Source: Ligustrum vulgare (Eukaryota > Streptophyta > Magnoliopsida > Lamiales > Oleaceae). From it: 64,000 bases of DNA. Below are positions 56,509 through 64,000 of the stretch, one piece after another (positions within the stretch are counted from its first letter, which is position 1; the number at the start of each line of letters is the position of its first letter). The stretch spans positions 11,569,501 to 11,633,500 of the forward strand of contig OY743190.1 in assembly GCA_963555705.1 (NCBI GenBank), in the 5' to 3' direction. A program made the position numbers and the translations under genes. Below the pieces are notes generated by a model. It saw only the letters and a program-made list of their open reading frames with translations. It had not been told where the DNA came from and ran no database searches.

Positions 56509-57429
56509 TTCGAATTGCTTTTCATATCAAATTAAAATAAATAATAATTATCCAAAATTTTTAAGTAAATTCAATTAAGTCCAAATAATTTTTCCACTTC
56601 ATATTTCAATAAATTTATTTGTCATTTAAAATTAATTTTATTTATTTATTTACTTACTCAGTTTGTTCATTTATTTATATTTATTATAGATTTAAATAAT
56701 GAAAATATGCAAAATATATTACAAGCTTTAACAATTAGATTAACTGATTGTTATCAAAATAAAAACAAATGCATGTTATCAAACTCGTTCTATTTTAAAA
56801 TAGGATATGTTCAAACACGTTCATTTAAAACGTATAATATATATATAACATGATCATTTGACAAATGAGTGGAAAATAAAAAGTCATTGGAAATTATTGA
56901 ATCAGTTTTTCAATATTTTTAATTATTTTGATTGTTCGTGCCTGTGAATTTTTTTAGGTGTTTTTTTTTTTAAATTTATGTCATTGGTCATGGTTTTACG
57001 TGGTTAACCATTTTATAAGAAATTTAACTGTTTGATTTTCATTTTTTGAGATTGATTTTGTGAAAAGTAGTTTTTTTTTAGAATGTATGTTAAAATGTAG
57101 TATGAAAAATTGTAAGAAATAATTTTTTAAAAGAATGTGTGATTAAGAATGAATGTTTAAAAAATTTGATTCTTGAAAAATCAATTACATACGAGTAGGT
57201 GATAAAGTATTATGTTTTGTGGGTTAAACAACATCACTACTTTTTTACATTAAGATGTATAAATGATTTCTTTGTATATAAAGTCAAATTTGTTTTGCAA
57301 TATATATTCACTAGAATTTAATTAAAAGTAATATTTCATGATGTAATTTCTTACATTCATTTAAACATAGGATCACATGCATTTAATTTATAATGTTAAA
57401 GTAAATATGAAATGAAATATCAAATATTC
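56509..57429. other. Intergenic, nothing recognised
   Basis: AT-rich sequence; no gene or bounded repeat. Confidence 0.4.
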
Positions 57430-58850
57430 TATCAAGCTAATTAGTATCAATTCTAATAATACTATTCAGTTAATGATAAATTAATTTGTTATAATCTATA
57501 AATTGTATTTTGAAAAAGAATAATTACGTCAATAATCATTAAAATTGAATAGTTATACAAATGGTTTTTTTTTTTTTTAAGAACTTGTTTGATAGGGATA
57601 AATTTTCCAAGGCAATGAAAATTTTTTCCAACTTCCCTACTTTTTCATCTTTGTAGCACAAATTTTGACAAGAAAATCATTTTTTGATTTGGACTTTCGC
57701 ACCTCATTTTCTAGGTTTTGGTGGAAATTATTTTCTTTTGGTCTCGGAGAGAATATTTGGCATGCTACATGGCAAATTTTTTGTTCACGTTTGATCATTT
57801 TTATTGTTATTAATTGATTTATTTTTTTTTCAAAAAATAACAATATCATTATTAAGTACAAATGTGTTTAAAAGTAAAAAAATTAATAAAATAGCTAAAA
57901 TTTGTATTATTTTTCATGGAAAATAATGTCAATCAAACAACAAAAATTGAAAAATTTTCAACATTTTTCGCCTAAAAAATTAAACCAGTCAAACACTTTC
58001 AATTAATTTTTTACGAAAATAATTTCCAAACAAAATCATTTCATTGAAAAATATTTTATTTCCACGTATTTTCACCATTGCAATCAAACATTACCTAAAG
58101 TCATTCAAGTTCCTAACGGTCACTTGGTGGCTCCTATTAGGAACCATTTATTCAAAACTTCAGTTTTTAAAACTCATTTTCAACCAACATTCTATTAATA
58201 AAATAAACTATATACAAATTCAAGAAATTTCTACTTTTTAACGACTCATTCCTCCAAAAATTACTGTTACAAACTACATTATTTGAAATATATAATGGGT
58301 CTCAAACATGAGTTTAAGTACACATTCTTCAAAAAATTATTATTATAAAACTCATTTGGTAGACAATGAGGGCTCAAATAAGGACTAAATATGTTCACAA
58401 AAGAGAAACGTACTATTATTCATTTTGGGGAAAATTCAGATTTAAAAAATCTAATTAAATCCATATTTTTAAATAGCCACGTTTTCTGGGTCCGAAATTT
58501 ATTGGTTCCCCTTCCCCTCTTGAAAATTAATTAAAATTCTAAAAAAAATTGTCAGTATCACATAATTTTTTTTAAAAAAAGAATAGAAAATGAAAGAGAA
58601 TAAAATAGAAGCGTTCATTGATCTATTTGTTTCCTTTTCGTTTTAATAACATTTCGAGCGTATATTACAGATACATCTATTTTTTTTTTTTTTTTTTTTT
58701 TTTTACTTATTACAAGTTCTATTTATATGAATTTTGTTTCTTTATTTTAATCTTTAAATCAATTTAAATTACAATATTTTAAAAAATTTCCTAGAACGGT
58801 AAACGTGTGAAAAAAATTAAAGTATGTGTAATATTTGTACAATTTTTTTA
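57430..58850. repeat. Segmental duplication, copy 2
   Basis: Collinear with 53990-55720 except for a ~500-bp family C insertion (57585-58092), which sits between the ACAAATGGT and TTCAAGTTCCTAAC landmarks, and the absence of the GGGACGAC segment and AT microsatellite of copy 1. Confidence 0.75.
57585..58092. mobile_element. MITE-like family C, copy 2 (inverted)
   Basis: Left end CTTGTTTGATAGGGATAA, right end GCAATCAAACATTACC, inverted to each other. It interrupts copy 2 of the segmental duplication where copy 1 is uninterrupted, which supports a mobile origin. No coding capacity; a minus-strand frame of 74 codons inside has no likeness to a known protein. Confidence 0.6.
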
Positions 58851-59244
58851 ATTAATAATCTTGTTTCGATATATGTGAGTAACAAATTATCGTATATTGT
58901 ACTAGCGTAACACTAGTTTTTCTAAGAATTTGGCTGCGGATGTGATAGGTTTTATTTGCAATTGCTACCAATGAAGCATTAAATTTTCTTCATAAATTAT
59001 TTCAGTTGACTGATGCTAACATTCAAAAAGTTTCTTTGGATACCATAGTGAAGTGACTCTCAGCTCGACTGTCGAGTCGTCGTGAAATTTGATCTCCAAC
59101 ATCCCATCCCCCCACACTTCAAATTATGTCACTTTTCTTGTTGAAAATTAATATAATTTGTAACAATTATATTACAATTTCATGTAATACGTTATGAAAT
59201 CATACATACCAATTTATAATTGGTGGATTTTCCAAAAAGTATTC
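58851..59244. other. Intergenic, nothing recognised
   Basis: No gene seen in this AT-rich segment. Confidence 0.35.
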
Positions 59245-59249
59245 TCGCT

Positions 59250-59390
59250 AGAGGCCAAAGGTTGCCCCAGTGGGTGGTGACATCCGTTACCAGGCTCAGA
59301 CCCTGGGTTCGAGCGTCTTATGAGAGGGGTTGGGGGGATTTTATTTTACTTTTGTTAAAAAATAAATAAAAAAATAAAAAAAAAAAAGTT
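59250..59390 (+). mobile_element. tRNA-derived SINE
   Basis: TTGCCCCAGTGG at 59262-59273 (A box) and GGTTCGAGCG at 59306-59315 (B box) have tRNA-like spacing. They are followed by a G-rich body (GAGAGGGGTTGGGGGG) and a T- and A-rich tail to about 59390. These are the standard parts of plant SINEs. No clear flanking duplication; the 5' end is approximate. Confidence 0.7.
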
Positions 59391-59768
59391 GCTTGCTACA
59401 GAAGTAAGGTAAAATAAAGTAAATATAGGAAAAAAATTAAAATTATTAACTTGAACTAAGCATTTTTATATATGTCCATTAAAATATATATATGTCCATT
59501 AAAATTATTAACTTGAACTAAGCATTTTTATTAAGAGCTTGAATTATTTTTATTTTTAAAAATTAAAGACTTTTGATTTATTTTTTGGATTTTATATCTT
59601 ATTTTTATTAGAAAAAAAAAATCATTTTTAACTTTTTAAACTTATTAATTTATATTTTAATTTTTAATTTTATTTTTTAGATAAAATAGATCGTAACTAT
59701 AATTATATTTTTCACTTATTAAAATGAGCCGATTCTACAAGAAATCTATGCTCAGCTCACGTTTCACA

Positions 59769-60400
59769 TAGAGATGGCAATGGGTAAAGTATGGGTCCCA
59801 TTAAAGATTTATAATATTCATACCCTACCCATATACATATTTAAGAGTGGTGGGTCGGGTGCGGGTATGCTTTTATACCCATTTAAAACTCGTTACGTAT
59901 TTTAATTTTAACAGTTTTATTTTAATTTTTATTTTTTAGCATTGGTGGAAGCTCAAAAGTGGTAATGTGTGTGTGTAATACTTGTTCAACAATAATATAA
60001 GTATTTAATTGTAATTTTTTCATGAATATCACACGTAATATACTAATTAACAATCTATGCGCAATATAAAAATATCAAAATGAAGTAAAGTATAATAACA
60101 TCCATTGTTCAAAAATAAGTAGACTCCAATTATCCAAAAAAAGCAAATATCAAAGAGTCAACTTGTCCAAAATTATATATTTTTAAAATTTAAATATAAA
60201 AAAAAATTAAAAAAATTAAAGGATACGTATATGGATTGGGTATGAGTTTTTCTACAATACTGATACCCTACCCATACCCATGTCATGTTTATAAATCTAG
60301 ACACATACCATATCCATAAACATATTGGGTCGGGTAATTTCCGCCAATTTATGTAGATACCCAACGAATTTCGAATTCGTGGATGTTATTGTCATCCTTA
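59769..60400. mobile_element. Aged hAT-like MITE, GGGTATGGGTA type
   Basis: Ends TAGAGATGGCAATGGGTA and, reverse complemented, TAAGGATGACAATAACAT resemble the family at 21471-22122. Subterminal ACCCTACCCATA and GGGTCGGGT words at both sides. Flanking 8-mers do not match convincingly. Confidence 0.6.
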
Positions 60401-61992
60401 GACTTCCACGTCATGCTCAAGTCGAGCTGACCCCCATTTAACACCCTTAATTTTTACCCTCCACAAATAAAAAAATGATTGGCTGATAAAAAATATTGAC
60501 AGGGACAAATAAATGGCCATAAATAGAAATTCAACATTGGTTTCATCTAAAATGGTTGGTGGCTATTTAAATAAAGAATTATTATTGAATTTATTGTAAG
60601 TTAGGTATATAATTAATTGCCCCAGTAAATGCCACAATTAGCTTGTATATATACTAGTGAATCATTCCGTGCGATGTACGAGAAGAAACGTCTAGATAAA
60701 AATAATCATATTCGAAATTAAATGAATCCTTAAACAAAATAAATAACATTCACAAATAATAGATAAGTTCATCATTTATTAGTTTCATATATAAACATCA
60801 ACCTTTTAGGGAGAAGTCATACATGTGAAAATGATTGTCCCTGACTCTTATTGATAGTCATGGCATATAATACCATCAATGAAAATTGCCTTTTTTGAAA
60901 TCTAGTAAGTATCCTATAATTCGAATGGCTCAACGTTATCTTTGGAATAAAGAACTTGTGTCCTGCATTACTGTCAGATATAATTTGACCTTTTCGAATA
61001 TGATCGTCAAGTTTTGTAACGATTATTCATTCTTTCCTCGAACCAAAAATCCGCCTTGTAAAATGAACACTTAAAATGTATGATCTCCAATATTCATGTA
61101 TTCTGAACATTCAAACAATAGATGAAAAGGTTAATAATAGAGACCATGCATATAAAAGATAAAATTCAATATTTTGACCATTGACAATAAAAAAACATGT
61201 ATAATAATAAATAAAAAAAAAAAAAAATTGCGAGGTTGACAAAGATATTTCATCAAATTTATGATACTTTAAGTTTTCAATATTTATACAACATAATTAT
61301 TTTCTGATTGAAATTATAATTTAGTATTGATCATCTCAATTTTTAGTTAAGTAAATTGGGAGACAATTTATATATTGTTGTGAAAAAATATCATAAAATT
61401 TGAATTAAAATACAGTAAATAATATCTTGGCATGGTTAATTATTTTTTGAAATTTTAAAATTAACAGTTAGGACAAAAATCATTAATAACTATATCATTT
61501 CAAACAATATAAATAAATTTGTTAACCGTTAATGTTAAGAAATGTGATATGAGACTTTTTGGAATAAAAAATTAATTAAGAATTAAATGTAATTCTCATT
61601 GAAATAATTTTGATAAATAATGCGATATAGGAAAGAACTTTAATATGTATATGTAACAAATAACTAAAAAATAGGATTTACTTATAAAAATTTCAATACA
61701 ACGTGATTTATAAAAATACGAATGTTTATAAATTTTCGATATAATTTTAATTGAGAATTTGCCATTGGATTTATATGACTGAACCATATATTTATCCATA
61801 AAATTAAGACCAATAAAATATCACAATTATTATAAAAATTAATTACGTATTAAATGTAATTATCTATAAAAAAATTTAATAAGTTAATAATACGCTATAA
61901 AAAAGAGTTCCAATTTTTAGATGTACTAAATAACTAAAAATAAGATTACTTATAAAAAAAAAATTATACGTATGATGTGATTTATAATTTAG
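60401..61992. other. 1.6 kb AT-rich stretch, nothing recognised
   Basis: No gene, RNA or bounded repeat found. Short frames at 60886-61074 and 61596-61799 have no features of real proteins. Confidence 0.4.
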
Positions 61993-62156
61993 TACTGCCT
62001 CCGTCCCATATAGATAGCCCTCTACTCATTTTCACACAGATTAAGGACAAAATGAAATATAAAATATTAACTTCACTCTCAAAAAATAAAGTGGACTATC
62101 TTTTTGGAACGGATGAAAAAGAAATAGTGAATTATCTTTGTAGGACGGAGAGAGTA
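61993..62156. mobile_element. Stowaway MITE, TA duplication
   Basis: The element is 61995-62154 (160 bp) between TA dinucleotides. TIRs CTGCCTCCGTCCCATATAGA and, reverse complemented, CTCTCTCCGTCCTACAAAGA closely match the Stowaway consensus CTCCCTCCGTCCC. Confidence 0.92.
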
Positions 62157-63160
62157 TTATCTAGTAATAAAATTTCGACATAATTTTTAACTGAAAATTT
62201 TACTTTGAATTTGTATAACTGAACACAAATATTTATTTGTAAGATTGAAAACATTAAAAGAACACATTTTTTTTATGAAAAGAGAGGTTTCGGCACAAAA
62301 AAAACCAAATATAAATAAGTAAAACCAAACAAATTATCGTTCTTATATCATAAATTTTTATTTTTTTTTAAAAAACTTCTCGATAATAGAAAATTTTAAA
62401 AAATAATAATTCTAGTTTCTTGTTTTTATACAATGTGATATACAATTTCATCAAATATATATACTGACCCATGAATAATATAATTTTTCTTCACTCAACG
62501 GCCGAAACCATTAACATATCTATCCAACCCAAAACTATTCTAAATAGCCCAACATTAGTTAATACATTGCAAACCTAAATTTTTTCAAAGAAATAACCCT
62601 TTAATTGAATATTTTATTATTGTGTATATCTTCATAATAATTATATGTAGCGAAATGAAAGAGATTGTACATCGGAAAATGGAAAGAAAAAAAAAAGGAT
62701 ATTGAAAACAAAAATGAATAAACGGAATTTAAAAATCGAAAAAAAAAATTAAACAAATTCTGAAAAAACGAAAAAGGAAAAAAAAAAAGAATATAATTAA
62801 CTTTCCGGTATAATTAGGCGACGGGAAATAGAAGTCATGTAAACACAATAAATATTGAGGACTATAAGTAGACGACATCGATTTTGAAAATGATAAATAA
62901 ATATTGAATGCCCAACTATTTTTGAAGTGAGTTTTGAAGTTGATTATTGAATGGTAGATATGAGCAGTGTGAACATGATAAATAATGAAGTCCCTAAAAA
63001 TTGGGAAAATAAATAAATAAATAAAATCTGCACATAGTACAAGAGTTTTGGAGGAAAATTGTGTTGTTGACTACCATTGACTCAGTTATTTTAATATATT
63101 ATATATATATATATGTTTGCATGGTTATGGTTACAAGACATTGTCTTATATTTTGTTGAT
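62157..63160. other. Intergenic, nothing recognised
   Basis: Very AT-rich DNA with homopolymer A runs around 62690-62790. No gene seen. Confidence 0.4.
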
Positions 63161-63164
63161 GGTG

Positions 63165-63294
63165 TAAACTAATGATTTTTTAGGTAAAATATGTTATTGA
63201 AAAGTTATTTTAAAATGTGTTTTTAAAAAATGATTCGAATAAATGTGTAGTTTTAAAAATATGTTAAAAAATAAGTTTGCCAAATAGAGGCTAA
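63165..63294 (+). mobile_element. Tourist-like MITE, left end truncated
   Basis: The right terminus AAGTTTGCCAAATAGAGGC is followed by TAA, as at 53695. The body has GGTAAAATATGTTATTGAAAAG. The left terminus is missing. Confidence 0.55.
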
Positions 63295-63883
63295 TCACCA
63301 ATAAATCAATTGAGTTAGGTGAATCAACTCAACTCTATTGGGAATCCAATAAATTCTCTTTATTTTACTAGAGATATCTTTTTGCTATTCAAAGAATAAT
63401 AATTATAAAAAAAATTGTTATAATCATATAAAATTTCATTCACCAAATCCCTCAAGTATTCAGGATAAATATCCAAATTTTACACATCTACCAATTTCTA
63501 CTTCTTCACATAACTCACAATTAAAACAAGAAAAATAAAGACACTAGGCTACAATTTTTGTTCAGAAAACATTCTAATCACCATACTCTAAAATAATGAA
63601 TAACATTATCTATTTATAGGATCAACTACTATATAGAAGAACTCAATTTCAATTCAATCTTATCTTATTATTATTATTATTATTATTAGTAATATATTAA
63701 TCTTTATCTTTATCTTTATTTTTGTAATATATAAAGGTTGAGTAGTTTCTAAAAACAATTTCTCGCCCATTTTTCGTTTCTATAAATAGTAAGTCCCATA
63801 AAATTAAACACTGTGAATGCAAAGGGGATGTATGTCAAATGTGAATGTAAAATCTGATAAATGTAAACGCATTTATTGCCTTA

Positions 63884-63932
<49 letters not shown>

Positions 63933-64000
63933 AATAATTGTTGATATTTTTTTAATCAATTTTAATTTTATTATTAACACTAATATTGAATGAATTCAAT
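63295..64000. other. Intergenic with microsatellites
   Basis: No gene. Contains (TTA)n at 63665-63688, a (CTTTAT)n run near 63701-63720, and an (AT)n run at 63888-63931. Confidence 0.6.

Noticed and set aside
1..64000. CRISPR array, tRNA or rRNA genes, organelle DNA insert
   Set aside because: No regularly spaced identical repeats with unique spacers, no foldable tRNA, and no long GC-rich conserved rRNA or plastid-like gene sequence was seen.

Overview
The window reads as nuclear DNA of a flowering plant, most likely a eudicot. It is very AT-rich, has long TTA and AT microsatellites, and carries intact remains of typical plant transposon superfamilies. The only clear host gene is a single-exon SAUR (small auxin-up RNA) gene at 26531-26944. 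Almost everything else I can explain is transposable-element DNA. I cannot name the species.

Layout. 1-3100: Tourist-like, hAT-like and Mutator-like MITEs with target-site duplications (TSDs). 4000-8300: a decayed Ty3/gypsy element (LTR, primer site, gag), with an hAT-like MITE (6522-7509) splitting gag. 9519-13404: a complete PIF/Harbinger element with terminal inverted repeats (TIRs) and a TTA TSD. It holds a two-exon Myb/SANT-like ORF1 on the minus strand and a DDE transposase on the plus strand, both broken by stop codons, with a six-copy ~94-bp repeat array between them. 13500-26400: mainly MITEs, tandem repeats and microsatellites, plus two gypsy integrase fragments. 26400-27100: the SAUR gene. 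27100-30890: small Tourist-like MITEs and AT-rich DNA.

30892-42651: an 11.75-kb En/Spm (CACTA) element with matching CACTAC termini and a CTT TSD. Its TNPD-type transposase gene is broken (one frameshift, three in-frame stops, no usual ATG). Its second gene (Transposase_24/TNPA-like, five exons) is open from start to stop. About 3.4 kb of non-coding DNA and a small hAT-like MITE lie between them. 43953-50373: a Ty1/copia element on the minus strand with both LTRs, a tRNA-Met-type primer site, a repeat-rich leader, and gag and pol remnants. 50400-64000: no host gene; a degenerate TCACAAAT repeat, hAT, Tourist and Stowaway MITEs, a tRNA-derived SINE, and a diverged segmental duplication (54-55.7 kb versus 57.4-58.9 kb).

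Mechanism. The PIF/Harbinger and CACTA elements each carry two proteins that normally act together: a DNA-binding partner and a DDE transposase. In both elements the catalytic gene is broken. The CACTA binding protein appears intact and could still be made. The MITEs encode nothing and would depend on transposases elsewhere. I found no tRNA, rRNA, CRISPR array or unmistakable new system. The most unusual structures are the repeat array between the divergent PIF/Harbinger genes, the mixed intact/broken CACTA gene pair, and an hAT MITE carrying an snRNA-type promoter motif.
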